Positions 9,667 to 20,580 of a stretch of DNA of 47,404 bases are shown piece after piece. The notes beneath the pieces were generated by a model. That model was not told where the DNA came from, made no database searches, and saw only the letters and a list, made by a program, of their open reading frames with translations. Source of the stretch: Stentor coeruleus. Its lineage: Eukaryota; Ciliophora; Heterotrichea; Heterotrichida; Stentoridae. The DNA lies in contig MPUH01000532.1 in assembly GCA_001970955.1 (NCBI GenBank), positions 1 through 47,404 of the forward strand, given 5' to 3'. Made by a program: the position numbers and the translations under genes. The stretch's first letter is position 1. Each line of letters begins with the position of its first letter.

Positions 9667-10197
9667 ATGTCTGAGAAAAACCACAGTAGGTTTGGCAGGG
9701 AAAGAGCTATGACTAAAAACTTTGAATATGAAGATATAAGCGGATGGGAGTCAAGTTTTACCTTTATATTATCAGAAAAAGAGTTTAACGAGAAGGAAAA
9801 ATGCAGGTTTTCATTGGACTTAACAACAAAGCCCCAAAGAAGAATNTCATTGGACTTAACAACAAAGCCCCAAAGAAGAATGTTTACTCATCATATACAG
9901 GCTATTTCAGCTAGAAATTGCTTGCAAGAGTTACCAGAAAAATGCAGCCCAAGTCCAGTTAGGAAGAAATCTTATAAAATTGCGTCGATTGTTGAGAGTT
10001 TTGGGAAATTAAATAAAACCAATAGAAATTTACCTCCTTTGAAGGTTGCAATTTGTAGTAATCAATATATTAATGCGGCAAAAGAACGAACTCTTGAAGC
10101 TTTTTTGAATAGGAGTAAAGTTACAGTTAAGGCGTTTAAACAAATTAGAAATTTGTCAGAATCACCACAAAAAATCATTAACCTCAAGAATATCTAA
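9667..10197 (+). CDS. Unknown basic protein (contains an assembly duplication)
   Basis: No recognised domain. The protein starts MSEKNHSRFGRERAM at the first ATG, 36 nt after the RPAIN stop, and is basic and rich in Ser, Lys and Asn. Positions 9811-9881 carry a 35-nt duplication joined by one N, adding 12 spurious codons in frame. Without it the protein is 164 residues. The tail (KAFKQIRNLSESPQKIINLK) is basic. Its position directly after RPAIN on the same strand gives no functional clue. It looks like a real gene because of its length, its full use of the frame and the close packing, but the function is unknown. Confidence 0.6.
   Translation: MSEKNHSRFGRERAMTKNFEYEDISGWESSFTFILSEKEFNEKEKCRFSLDLTTKPQRRXSLDLTTKPQRRMFTHHIQAISARNCLQELPEKCSPSPVRKKSYKIASIVESFGKLNKTNRNLPPLKVAICSNQYINAAKERTLEAFLNRSKVTVKAFKQIRNLSESPQKIINLKNI
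9811..9881. repeat. 35-nt duplication around one N (assembly artefact)
   Basis: Positions 9811-9845 and 9847-9881 are identical, with a single N at 9846. The 36-nt period keeps the reading frame open. A genuine repeat joined by exactly one unknown base at six sites in one window is implausible; an unmerged contig overlap explains it. Confidence 0.9.
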
Positions 10198-11383
10198 TTA
10201 AACTTTGTAATTTAAATTTTTTATAAATTTTATATGTGTGATTCATGTTTGTAGATATTTTGGAAGTATTTATGAAATCTATGGTTAAGAAGACTTTGAT
10301 TTTTGATGATTTTTAATCCAGTTATTATTGTGCTAGATTAGGATTTTTTAATAGTAGACATAATATATTTAAAGAAAATTGGATATATACAAACTCAGAA
10401 ATATTTAGTAAAATATAATCATTTTAATGTTGACGGTAATAAGATTATTATGGTTATTTGATTTATCTTAGCATAAATTTTTAAATAATAACATAAAAAT
10501 ATGCTCTCAAGATAGGCGGAAATCTGCAAGATTAAATCAAAATGTTAAACATAGAAAATTATTAAATTATAAGTTTTTTCTCAATCAAATAAAGCTTTAC
10601 ACAATAAATACGATATGCTTATTATTACATAAAAATCTACCCAAAGAAATAGTACTATAAAGCTATCAATTTAAAGAAGAAATAAAATTCCTAGATTATA
10701 AAACAAAAGTAAAAATTGATTCGCTAATTAAAGACTATATCAAAAGAATTCAATAAGCCGAATACCATCTAAATAAATCCTTAAATAGTTCATCATAAAA
10801 TGAACTATAACTTAATTATCATAATTATTATCATAAAAATCTAATCATAAAATAACTATATAAAATACCATCAAACTTACAATTTTCTATTATATAAGCA
10901 ACATTAAAATATACAAACTATTATCATATATTAAAAAACAGTATTACATAAATCTAAAAAAATGCTTTCTACTCCCTATAAATCCTTAATATCTCATATT
11001 ATAAAATATTCTCAACACTGACCTNATAAATCCTTAATATCTCATATTATAAAATATTCTCAACACTGACCTCAAAAAAAAAACTCAATTATTTTTAATC
11101 GCATTTTCTCACTCCATTACAAAAAAAACTCTCACCACAAGTATCCTCCCATCAAAAAAGGCAAATTAAAACCAAAACCTTATAATATTATTCACCATAT
11201 AATATAATACGTCCATCCTAAGCAATTTTAAAAAATAAAAAATATATCAATACCTTCTCTTATAAGCAAATCCTTAAAAATCTCATAAACTACCCCATCC
11301 TCCACATTCAATTTCTTCATCATCGCTTTAAATTCTATCTTCTACTACTTTACATATCTTTCACTCTTACTTATCACAAATAA
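10198..11383. other. AT-rich intergenic region
   Basis: No gene seen. It contains one N-joined duplication (listed). From about 11081 to the next start the plus strand is very C-rich and almost G-free: I counted 72 C and 8 G in 11101-11380. The first 200 nt after the upstream gene are the opposite, with G more frequent than C. Confidence 0.7.
10978..11072. repeat. 47-nt duplication around one N (assembly artefact)
   Basis: Positions 10978-11024 and 11026-11072 are identical 47-nt copies with N at 11025. It is intergenic and of the same form as the other N-joined duplications. Confidence 0.9.
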
Positions 11384-12943
11384 ATGGATTCAAGCACCGA
11401 AATAAGTATTCCAAAGACAATAAACAAAAACTCCGATTCCCTTTTCAACAACAAATACACTGTAATCCTCATTCAGCTTTACGAAATCCACCTTATAATC
11501 CACAAAGAAACCCAAGCAATAGTCCATAAACGTTATCGTGAAATTCGAGCTTTATACGACAATGTAAAATCTATTCAGACTTTTTCAATAACAATCTCTG
11601 AACAAATAAACCTACCGAAATTCCCAGAAAAAGTTCTTTTCAAAATGAACAACGAGCTTATTGACAAAAGACGTTTAGAAATTGAAGCCTGGATGAATGA
11701 AGCTGTAAAATTCCCAACTTTGACTCAATTAATATTTAATTTCCTCAACATATCAATTGAAGGGAAGATTTCTCGTAGTAAAAAGCCTTGTTTAGATGAT
11801 ATGGTTAAAGAGTTTGTTAATAAAATAAATTCAACAACCACAAATAGAATGAACCTCATTGAAAATTTTGAATGGAGTTTTTTCTCAAATAAAGCTGCAG
11901 TCCACCCTGAGACTATAACTTTATTATTACAATGTTTGATTCCTTTATGTAGCGATGAATTTATAGGAATTAAAGTTTTGGATTTAATTAGCAAGTTAAC
12001 AACAAGAGATTATTTTAGGGATTTTTCTATAGCTTTGGGTATATTATCAAGTTTTCCCCCTTGTTTTTTAAGTGAAATGCGTCTTAATGAGTACTTGACT
12101 AAACGAAGATTTGGGGATAGTCAAATACAAGCTTATAAAATTGCTAATAGTTTAGAGGTTGGATTTACTAAAGAGTTATTTCAAGAAATTGTAATTATAA
12201 CATAGCTCAATGAAGATACTGAAGCTATTGGAATATACTCGAATTGGGGGATGAATTCAATGAGAGATTCAAGGCTTTTAAGACAATCAAAATGTCAGGA
12301 TTGGAGACCTTTAATAAATGAAGGCGATATAAATCTGAACTTTAGGTTTATAGGAAGGGAACTTGAAATAACAGGAAATTTGCTTGTAAAAACTACATTT
12401 GATAGGGTTATTAAAGTGATAAGTGAGCCAGATGAGAGGAAAAAATGGGATTTAAAACTAAAGGACTGTATAAGGTTACCAAACAGCAATAATTATATTC
12501 TTTTCTATACAGCAGGGAGGAAATTATTTGAATTTCATTCACAAATGACGATTGTTAGAGATGAAAACTCAGCTTCTATTGAGTTTAAACCAGAAAATCT
12601 TGAAGTTCAACAATCAAGTGCAATACAAGCAAACTTCTCTTCTTTATATAAATTCGAGATAATAGAAGAAGTACCGTCAATAACATCAAGTGCTGATTTG
12701 TATGGGAATACTATTAAAAATGCTAAAGTTCATTGGAATGTTAAGTTCTGTGAGAAAGGATTTGAGATTGCTAGGGAAGATGTTTTTCAAGAAGCTAATG
12801 GGCTGAAAAATAGCTGCAAAAGACTTATAAGTGTTTTAGAATTTAAAGATGAGAATATAGGGAATGACTCATCTCCGTTGTTTGAACAGTATGAAAGAAA
12901 AAAACTAACTAAGGCTTCTAGCTTGCAAAATTTTAAGTATTGA
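11384..12943 (+). CDS. PX-domain and START-like lipid-binding protein
   Basis: A two-exon gene of 514 residues. Exon 1 is 11384-12190 and exon 2 is 12206-12943, joined by a 15-nt intron that removes the stop. Residues about 23-122 are a PX domain, the phosphoinositide-binding fold of sorting nexins, with HKRYREIRALYDNV, the proline-containing stretch LPKFPEK, and LIDKRRLEIEAWMNE. Residues about 130-265 are helical and unassigned. From about 305 to 490 there is a START/SRPBCC-like lipid-transfer domain, with FDRVIKVISEPDERKKWD and later IEFKPENLEVQQSS. A phosphoinositide-targeted lipid carrier or sensor on endosomal membranes is the likely role (inference). The 5' flank is extremely C-rich. 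Confidence is higher for PX than for START. Confidence 0.75.
12191..12205 (+). other. 15-nt intron in the PX-START gene
   Basis: GTAATTATAACATAG, GT...AG with A at position 10 and an in-frame TAG at its end. Removing it continues the frame as ...LFQEILNEDTEAIGIYSNWG into the second half of the protein. Confidence 0.88.
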
Positions 12944-14028
12944 ATAAAATTAGAATTATAGGGTAATATATTTAATGGTTTATATTATATTTAAGCGTAT
13001 CTCAGTTGATTTCCTTATCTTTTTTTGTATTTTCTTTAAAGTTGCTGCTTTTCAAAGTTCATAATATTTGCCTTTGTAATGCACAACTGCAGTTAGTTAA
13101 AATTTTTATAATTTTCTTCAAATAAGTTTTTTCAGTGTTATTTTTTAATTAAAGTAATAAAATATTTTTATTCATATGCATAATATTTAATATTTTTTTA
13201 ATATACTTGTTGGATTGATTATCAGTGTGGTATCTTAGATGCATATAGATTTAAAGAATATATAATATTTGTTGCTTTATTTATAGTTCAGTTTTGTATT
13301 TTTGGTATTTTATCACAGTCAGATTTGTTAAGATTTTGTATAATTTTTAGGTTTTGAATTATATCTCTATGCCTTTGTTTACTTTGAGAATGACCTATTT
13401 TTTATTGCATGCTGCTCTAGTTTTTACTTATTTAATTGGTATAGTAGTTCATTATTACCCACATTTTACTTTAAAGTTTTCTGCATTTTTTCTAATATTG
13501 TATTCACTATTTAATATGATTATTAATTTTATCAACTCGTAGATGATCAGATTTGTTTTATTCGTATAATACTCATTTCTTTTTATTTTTTATTTTGCAT
13601 TTGCTAAAGTGATCATGCAGTTAATACAGCCTGTACCACAAATTCTGACAGGTGAGCATGTATTTAAGTTAAAATTAGAGTTATAATTTTGTTTCATAGC
13701 TGATGTTTGATGAAGTTATAGAAATTATTAATGTCAAATGATGAGGATCAATTAAAAATTCCAACAAAAATTGAAAAACCACAAACAAAAAACTTGTCAA
13801 AATTTTATTGTGCTAAAATACAAAAAATCTTCTTAAAATTAAACTTCGCACATTTTTAAATCTTTATCTAAAAATCACGTGCACAAATATTTCAAATACT
13901 ATTAAAGCTTTCACCTTAACTTTAATAATCTTCATTAATAACTGCATTTCATATAAAATTTGTTAGTTTCTAGTATATTTGCTTTTAAAGTGAGCATATC
14001 CTACTAATAATTTACCAATAAAATATTC
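12944..14028. other. T-rich intergenic region
   Basis: No supported gene in about 1.1 kb. A 57-codon hydrophobic open frame from ATG 13369 to 13542 reflects T-rich composition and is not accepted as a gene. The last 130 nt before the kinesin are relatively C-rich. Confidence 0.65.
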
Positions 14029-16152
14029 ATGGCAAATTACAAAATCAAAGAAACCACTCTTGATACTATCCTTCAAGAATATAATGAGTAAAACTTATTC
14101 AGATTCAAAGCCGAATCCAAAGAATACGAAGAATTTCTTGAAGCTGACATTCAAGAAAAAGACAAAAAGATTGAAGATCTTTTAAACACAATCGACAAAT
14201 TGAAGGACGATAACTTAGAATTAAGGAAAAAATACGAAAAAGATGAGATGGAAATATCAAAGCTTTTGAATGAAGTCGATGTTATAAAGAAAAAACTGAA
14301 ATGGTATGAAGAACAGAAACGCGACTTAGAAGTCCTAAATGACCACTGGGAACGATCAGCAAGAGTTTTAGAATACTCAAAACAAGAGCTTGAAGAAAGA
14401 TTAACCCAAGCAGAAGAAATTGCAATCATATATAAAGAAGAAATAGAAGAACTTTCTATGAATAAAGAAATCGAAATGCAAAGATTAAAAGATCAATGTA
14501 ATGAACTTAAACAAGAATTATCTATAGTCACTGTAGAAAAAGCTGATCTTAATAAAACTTTCAATAAAAACAAAGTTGAAATCGTCACTTTAAATGAAGG
14601 AATATCGATTACTCCGAATCCTAAATCAAGAAACCATTCAAAAGACTCTTCAAAAATACCTTCAAGAGGACATTCAAGGAAAAATTCTACAGAGTCTAAT
14701 GATTGTAGTCAGTCTGTTAAAGTTGTTGTAAGAGTCAGACCTCCACTTAAAGCGGAAAATTGGGATAAAAGTGTTTTGAATATTTCACAGAATGCAATAT
14801 GTGTTAAAGATAGTAAAAATAAAAATACTGACAGTAAAATATTTGATTTTGAGAATATTGTCTTGCCTGACCAGAATGAAGATGCTTTGTTCGCTCAGAT
14901 TAAAGAGAGTGTGTCACATGTTGTTTATGGAAAAAATGCTTGTGTTATGGCTTATGGACAGACTGGATCAGGGAAAACTTACACAATGAATAGCCTTATT
15001 CACAAAGCAGTAGATAAATTGCGGGTTATAGAAAATGCTGAAGTGACAATACAGTGCCTGGAAGTTTACAACGAGCAAGTGAAAAACCTTATCTCAGCAG
15101 ACCAAAGCATAAAAAACCCTAAAGACCCAATAGAAGGTAGTGAAATAAAATTAAAAGTAGACNTTATCTCAGCAGACCAAAGCATAAAAAACCCTAAAGA
15201 CCCAATAGAAGGTAGTGAAATAAAATTAAAAGTAGACTGGGCTGAACAAGCATTAGAGATTATAAACGAAGCAATTAGTCGAAGAACAACCAAATTCACT
15301 GACTGTAACGAGAGAAGTTCCCGTAGCCATGCAATCTACACATTAAATTTTTACACAAATGACTATCACTCAAAAATTCAATTTGTCGACCTAGCTGGTA
15401 GTGAAAGGGTAGGCAAAAGTAACGTATCTGGAGAAACTCTTAAAGAAGCCCTACTAATAAACAAATCCCTTTCAGCATTACAAGATGTAATTTCAGCTTT
15501 AGAAAATAAACAAAAACATGTTCCTTACCGGAATTCAATGCTCACAAAACTCCTTCAACCTACACTTGGAGGTAGTCAAAGCGCTGTTAATATGATTTTC
15601 AATTGCAGCCCTAGTAATGAAAGTTTAAATGAAACAGTCTGTACTCTAGCTCTTGCATCAAGGGTTAAAGCTGTAGACCTTGGGTTTTTCATTAGGAAAA
15701 ATCTTAAAACAAAAGAAGTTGAAAGGACTTTGAGCCTTTTGGAAAAAGAAAGATTAGAAAAAAACAATATTTTAAGAACACTTGATAAACTTCAACGCGA
15801 TTTAGAAAGTTATCAATTTGCTGTGAAAGATCGAGATAGCAAAATTTCGATGCTTAATAGCAAAATTAAACTTAGGGATAAAGCGTATCAAGAAGTTAGA
15901 ACAACTAAGCCAAAAATAGAAAATACAAGGATGAAGGATAATCTAAATAGTCCTAATTCTGCGTCGGTAAAAACAAAATCACGAAGTGGGATGAACAAAA
16001 CTAAAACTAGGAATTTGATATATATGAATATTAAAGATATTGGAAGGGTTGTGAGCCTTAGTCCTTCTAATCCAATGCTCAAAACTGTAGGTAATATACT
16101 TAAACCCTCGAGGATTCCTACGCCTAGTTTTGTCAGTTTAAAGCTTAACTAG
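14029..16152 (+). CDS. Kinesin motor protein with internal motor domain
   Basis: A two-exon gene: MANYKIKETTLDTILQEYN, a 15-nt intron at 14088-14102, then the rest. Without the duplicated 75 nt at 15089-15237 the protein is 677 residues. Residues about 25-170 are coiled coil. A basic Ser-rich linker precedes the motor, which starts near residue 222 (SVKVVVRVRPPLK). Motor motifs are the P-loop GQTGSGKTYTM, switch I NERSSRSH, switch II VDLAGSER and the relay helix NKSLSALQDVISAL. After the motor come about 130 residues with short coiled coil and a basic tail. The loop after the P-loop is short. A stalk before the motor recalls kinesin-14, but the motor is not at the C-terminus, so the subfamily is left open. 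Role: ATP-driven microtubule motor. Confidence 0.9.
14088..14102 (+). other. 15-nt intron in the kinesin gene
   Basis: GTAAAACTTATTCAG, GT...AG with A at position 10. It interrupts a Glu codon (GA|A) and contains an in-frame TAA; its removal extends the coiled coil upstream to an ATG at 14029. Confidence 0.88.
15089..15237. repeat. 74-nt duplication around one N inside the kinesin motor (assembly artefact)
   Basis: Positions 15089-15162 and 15164-15237 are identical with N at 15163. The 75-nt period is in frame and inserts 25 extra residues into the motor domain, just after the EVYNEQVKNL strand. A natural kinesin would not carry a perfect DNA repeat here. Confidence 0.92.
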
Positions 16153-17068
16153 TGTGTTTAAATAATTTTATTTTTGATAGGTGTAGTTTTGGTTAAGATG
16201 AGATTTTTTTTAATGTGAGGATTTTATACTGATTTTATGGTTGGAAGTGGTTTGGGAAACTTTTAAAATAAAGGGTTATGGTTGGGAAGTTTTCTGAGAT
16301 TTTAAGGGTTTTAGTGATTTTATATTTAAGTTATTAGAAAATTTTTTAGTTTTTGTTTAATAAATTATATTTTTTTATGATATTATGATGTGATATGAAT
16401 TTTTAAATTTGCTTTAATCCTAAAGGCTTTTGATGAAGTTTGGAATAAAGCTTGTAAGTTATTCTAAAATTTCACTAATAATTAACTATATCTAATTTAT
16501 GTTATTTTCCATATATAAGTATATGATATTTTGTTAAAATGCTTTAATTCCTTCTAGTTAACCTGAAATCAAACCCCAGCAATTACTTCAGCATATTTTA
16601 AATGATATTTAGCATCATATTTTCTATGTGATAACGAAAAGAGCTTATAAAGTTTTTCAAAAAGAAGGTGATCTTAATAGAGGAGTTCTAAATAAAGACC
16701 ATATACTAAAAAAATATAAAATTTTTCTATATAAATCTGCTTAATATGTATAAGAATGAAGTTGATAATAAGATTTTTTTGAAATGCATTATCATAATCA
16801 GCCACAAAATGCATCATAATCTTGATATAATTTTATTATACTTATCTTCTGAGACGATTAATATATCGGAACTTAAGCTTCTAAGTAAAGGATTAAAACT
16901 TTTACATAAACAAATTTTATGTGTGATTTTGATGAGAATAGGTGGGAATTTTAATAAAGAAATTAATATAAAACATATAAAGCGAATACTTTCATAAATA
17001 ACTATATCATTGTAGTTAAGTAAATCCTTAAAAAGAACAATAATTTATCTAAGCATAAAGATGAACTA
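16153..17068. other. Intergenic region between convergent genes
   Basis: Directly after the kinesin the plus strand is G-rich and C-poor (46 G, 3 C counted in 16161-16380), the typical 3'-flank composition here. A weak open frame at 16746-16997 is listed separately. Just upstream, a 38-codon stretch (16628-16741) is open in a different frame. Confidence 0.6.
16746..16997 (+). CDS. Possible small protein or gene remnant
   Basis: An 83-codon ATG frame of unknown kind, rich in Ile, Leu and Lys (MYKNEVDNKIFLK...). The C-terminal part (INISELKLLSKGLKLLHKQI) reads as an amphipathic helix. A second open stretch upstream in another frame could once have been continuous with it; no 15- or 16-nt intron with proper ends joins the two. 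It could be a small gene, a decayed gene or chance in AT-rich DNA. Confidence 0.25.
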   Translation: MYKNEVDNKIFLKCIIIISHKMHHNLDIILLYLSSETINISELKLLSKGLKLLHKQILCVILMRIGGNFNKEINIKHIKRILS

Positions 17069-20000
17069 TCAGCATCGATTAGCTTCATATCTAGTATCCA
17101 TACTATCAGGTAGTGTTTTTATTGGGTCATTATAGGAATCTAGTTCTTCTTTATTAAAAATCTCATTATAATCTTTATAAGTTTTGATAAGTTCATTAAG
17201 CCTCTTCTTTTTATTTATAACTTTTTTGCATTTCTTAGAACTTCCTTCAAACACTCTCATTAGAGAGCCTATCGCACTCATAATCCCTACAACAGACCCA
17301 AGATAACTTGCCAATGCTACTAAAAATGTGCTTTTTGATTCACGATATGTATACAATCCTGAGTTCTGTATTTCAAGATCTATATTCACAGTAAGTCTTG
17401 TATTAAAAATAAGTTCTTCTGCAGTATGTTGTGAACCTTTTTCAGCTCTTTTGGTTAAAGAAACATGATATCCAGTTTGTTTTGGAGGATACTTACTAAT
17501 ACTTGACATAAAAAGTGATGGGGTCAATGCAAAATAAAACATAGAAGGACTTGATCCAATGAAAACCTTGTCACCATCAGATAAAATCGATTCAGATACT
17601 GAGCTAATCAAATTAGGGATTGAAGAATCAGCTGTTACATTTACTTCTATACCTGCTGAATAACTAAAATCTTCATCTAAATGAAGATTCACATAAGCTC
17701 CAGTGTTAACAATGCATCCTTTGCAAAGCAAAACTACTGAGCAAGAATCAACTGGAGTTTTTGAACTTGTTAGTGTCATAGAACCATAAATCTCAGAGAG
17801 TTCATATTTAATTTTACTTTTTGATGAGTCATAAACCTCACATTTTTCAGTATATTTAATAAACGTAACATTCAATGTTATATCTGATGCAAAATCATCC
17901 ACTTCATTTTCCAATACAACTAATGGTTGCAATGATTTGATTTCAACTATGTTATCAAGGAAATATGTCATAAACGAACTTATAAGAAGTATTGTTGCCG
18001 CACCATAAAAAAATATTGAAAAAGTGCCTCCGATTTCATTCCGGGTTCTAATAAAAGGCATTTCAAACTCGTAAAGATGAAGGTTTGTATACATGTCAAA
18101 AAATAGGATTTTATTTCTCAAACGAGTCATCGACATGAAAACANGGATTTTATTTCTTAAACGAGTCATCGACATGAAAACGATAATAAAAAATGTCACT
18201 ACCCCAGTGATTATTTGAAAATTTACAATAACAGTTGAGTATTCTCCTCCTTGATATATTGAAGGTTGTATAGACTTGACTTGAGATATAAAAGTAAAAA
18301 AACTAGGTGTTATTGTCCCTGCTGGACAAAAACTATCAGAAGTGCAACTAAGACAATTTGAAGCACCATAATTAGGATTATAAGTTCCTCCTTGGCATGG
18401 ATAGCATTGTCTATATGATGTAGAGCCTTTATTTGGGTTATAAGATCCTGGAGGACATAGAGTGCATTCTGAGTTACTAATAGTATCAGAAAAACTTCCT
18501 GGATCGCAACTTACACAATTTCCTTTATAAAGCCAAGTCCCTAAAGAACAGCTAAAATCTACTCCGTTTTCATTATAAGATGCATTTAAATCAAAACTGA
18601 TCATGTTTATTTGTTTATTAAATGGCATCATGGTTTTGTATAAGCTAAGTAAACCTCCTCCATAAACATACATTCTAGTCTTGTAATAAGCAAAAGCAGT
18701 ATTATAAGGGTAATAAATTGTTGGAATAAGAAAATTCTCACCTTTGTAATCAAGAGAAAGTCTTCTGTATGATACAAAGTAATTATTCCTTCCTCCATAA
18801 TAAAAAAGTTTATTGTCAAATTGCATACTGACACCTTGAGTTGCACCTCCAAAGGCATAAAGTGCTGCTTCTTTTCTCCAATTGTTGGTGTCTATGTCAT
18901 AAATCATTTTTCCTTGATAGTTAGTTTGCGTCTCATCACATCCAAACAGTGAGTAAAAAATATTTTCGATTAATTGACAGTTATGATATGCGATTTTCTT
19001 TGGTGAATTAGATATTAAAGAGTATAAATTGGTTCCTAAATCAAATCTCCATAGTTCATCTGAATAAGAATTTTGAGTTACACCACCATGAATGTAAATA
19101 TAAGGCATATCAAAAGTTGCACATGCACCTTTACGAGCTCCTGGTAAGACATTGTCTGAAGGGATAAGTTCAATCCATTTATTAGACATTGCGTTCCAGA
19201 TATTCATATCGTTTAATAAACCTATTGAATCCTCTCCACCCCATACTAGAAAAACATCTCCAAATGAAGTCCCTGCATATAATTCTCTAGCTGAAGGTAC
19301 ACTACCTAAAGGACTTATAGCTTCCCAAACAGCATTATCAGTATCATATCTCCACATATCTTTCATATACCCTGCTTGGCCTAATCCTCCAAAAGTTACC
19401 AAATATCTGTTTATTTGGACAAGTTTATGATTAGATCTAGCTTCAGGGTAAGTCGTTGTATTTGAAATAAACTCAAAAGTAAAATTCGGATAATCAATTG
19501 TAGCATTAATCAAATAGTTCTGATTATTGTTATATTGACCTCCAAATAACAAATAATTTATACCAATTTTTAATAATGAAAACCCTGTAGCCATAAAAGG
19601 AGTTTTTGCATCCATCAACTTCCATTCCCAAGGTTCACTAAACTGAACACAATAAATAGCATCAGTATAATCTGAATTATCGAAATAACCAGTAATTGTA
19701 CATAAATATTCATCTAAATTAACTATAACAGTTTCTTGAGTCACTTTTTCTGTACTACTATTTGTTATATTTTCCCATGTTTTCGCATTAAGATCATAAC
19801 GGAAAAATTCCCCATATTCCCCATTAAAACTATAACCCTTAAGGGTATAAATATACCCATCTTTGTATGTTGCAGTTGGAGATTCAGCACCTGGGGGAAC
19901 AAGGTCGGTAATTGGCATAATTTCCCATGTTCATCTTTGTATGTTGCAGTTGGAGATTCAGCACCTGGGGGAACAAGGTCGGTAATTGGCATAATTTCCC

Positions 20001-20580
20001 ATGTCCTTGCATCGAAGTCCATTCTGTATATGAATTACATATAAAGGTCGTTTGTAAATACAGCCAAACCAACTCCACCGAAAATTGCTAAGTATTCTTT
20101 ATTGTTTCTTTCATAAAAAACCCAACCAAAGTACATTTTCGGGTAGAAATCAATGAAGGAGCCTTCATAAAACCAGACTTTAATTACAAAATCAAATGAC
20201 CACATATCTGAAAGAGGCCCACTTTTCCCTGTTCCACCGTAAATATAAAATTTGTTTGGATTTGATTTTGATATGAATATGGCACAACTGCGTCTGATTT
20301 CTATATAAATAATACCTGGTTCTCCTGATTGTAAGGGATAAAGCAGAGTCCAAAGATTTGATTCTATGCTATAAGACCAAACATCATTATATAATGAGTA
20401 GCTGCCTTCACCTATTCCACCAAATATAAGCATTAAATTGTATTCCTCAGAATAAACAGCAGAATGTTGAGTTCTTATAAAAGGTGGCAGGCCAGAAGGA
20501 GGGACAAAAGAGATATCAGTGATTGCTAGCGTTGATAACATAAGTTGGAGGAGTATAGTAATCAAAACCATACCATGCAT
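17069..20580 (-). CDS. Kelch-repeat, Cys-rich multi-pass membrane protein (frame broken by a duplication)
   Basis: Exon 1 is 20580-20039, a 15-nt intron follows, and exon 2 runs to 17069. With one copy each of the duplications at 19858-20004 and 18106-18181 removed, the coding length is 3384 nt, a multiple of three, giving 1127 residues. An N-terminal signal peptide (MVLITILLQLMLSTLA) leads into kelch repeats to about residue 640 (LIFGGIGEGSYSLYNDVWSY, YIYGGTGKSGPLSDMWSFDF, LVTFGGLGQAGYMKDMWRYD). A Cys-rich GCC2/GCC3 (ephrin-receptor-like) segment follows at about 645-730 (CDPGSFSDT, CPPGSYNPN, CQGGTYNPN). After it come hydrophobic segments near 765, 815 and 1065, the last close to a charged cytoplasmic tail. 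Such kelch/Cys-rich membrane proteins are common in ciliates; ligands are unknown. A surface or endomembrane receptor-like role is inferred. Confidence 0.85.
18106..18181. repeat. 37-nt duplication around one N in the kelch gene (assembly artefact)
   Basis: Positions 18106-18142 and 18145-18181 match except for one C/T difference, with N at 18144. The 39-nt period is in frame and doubles the residues MSMTRLRNKI next to a membrane segment. The mismatch suggests two alleles or a read error at contig ends. Confidence 0.9.
19858..20004. repeat. 73-nt duplication without N that breaks the kelch frame (probable artefact)
   Basis: Positions 19858-19930 and 19932-20004 are identical, joined by a single T at 19931. 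The period of 74 shifts the frame. Removing one copy restores DFDARTWEIMPITDLV continuing into the next kelch repeat. The one-base joint is the same as at the six N sites. Confidence 0.88.
20024..20038 (-). other. 15-nt intron in the kelch gene
   Basis: GTAATTCATATACAG on the minus strand, A at position 10. Splicing turns TNDLYM-stop into TNDLYIMDFDARTW, a normal kelch repeat. Confidence 0.88.

Noticed and set aside
9811-9881. A 12-residue protein repeat (SLDLTTKPQRR) in the 9667 gene
   Set aside because: The two DNA copies are identical and joined by one N, so it is an assembly duplication.
13369-13542. 57-codon hydrophobic frame that looks like a small membrane protein
   Set aside because: It lies in T-rich DNA, where hydrophobic codons arise by chance. 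It lacks the C-rich 5' flank of the real genes and no 15-16 nt intron extends it.
15089-15237. A genuine tandem insert in the kinesin motor
   Set aside because: Perfect DNA identity with a single N at the joint and the same form at five other places point to assembly.
16628-16997. A two-exon gene joining the open stretch at 16628 with the frame at 16746
   Set aside because: A 16- or 13-nt intron would be needed and none with GT...AG and the usual A position fits.
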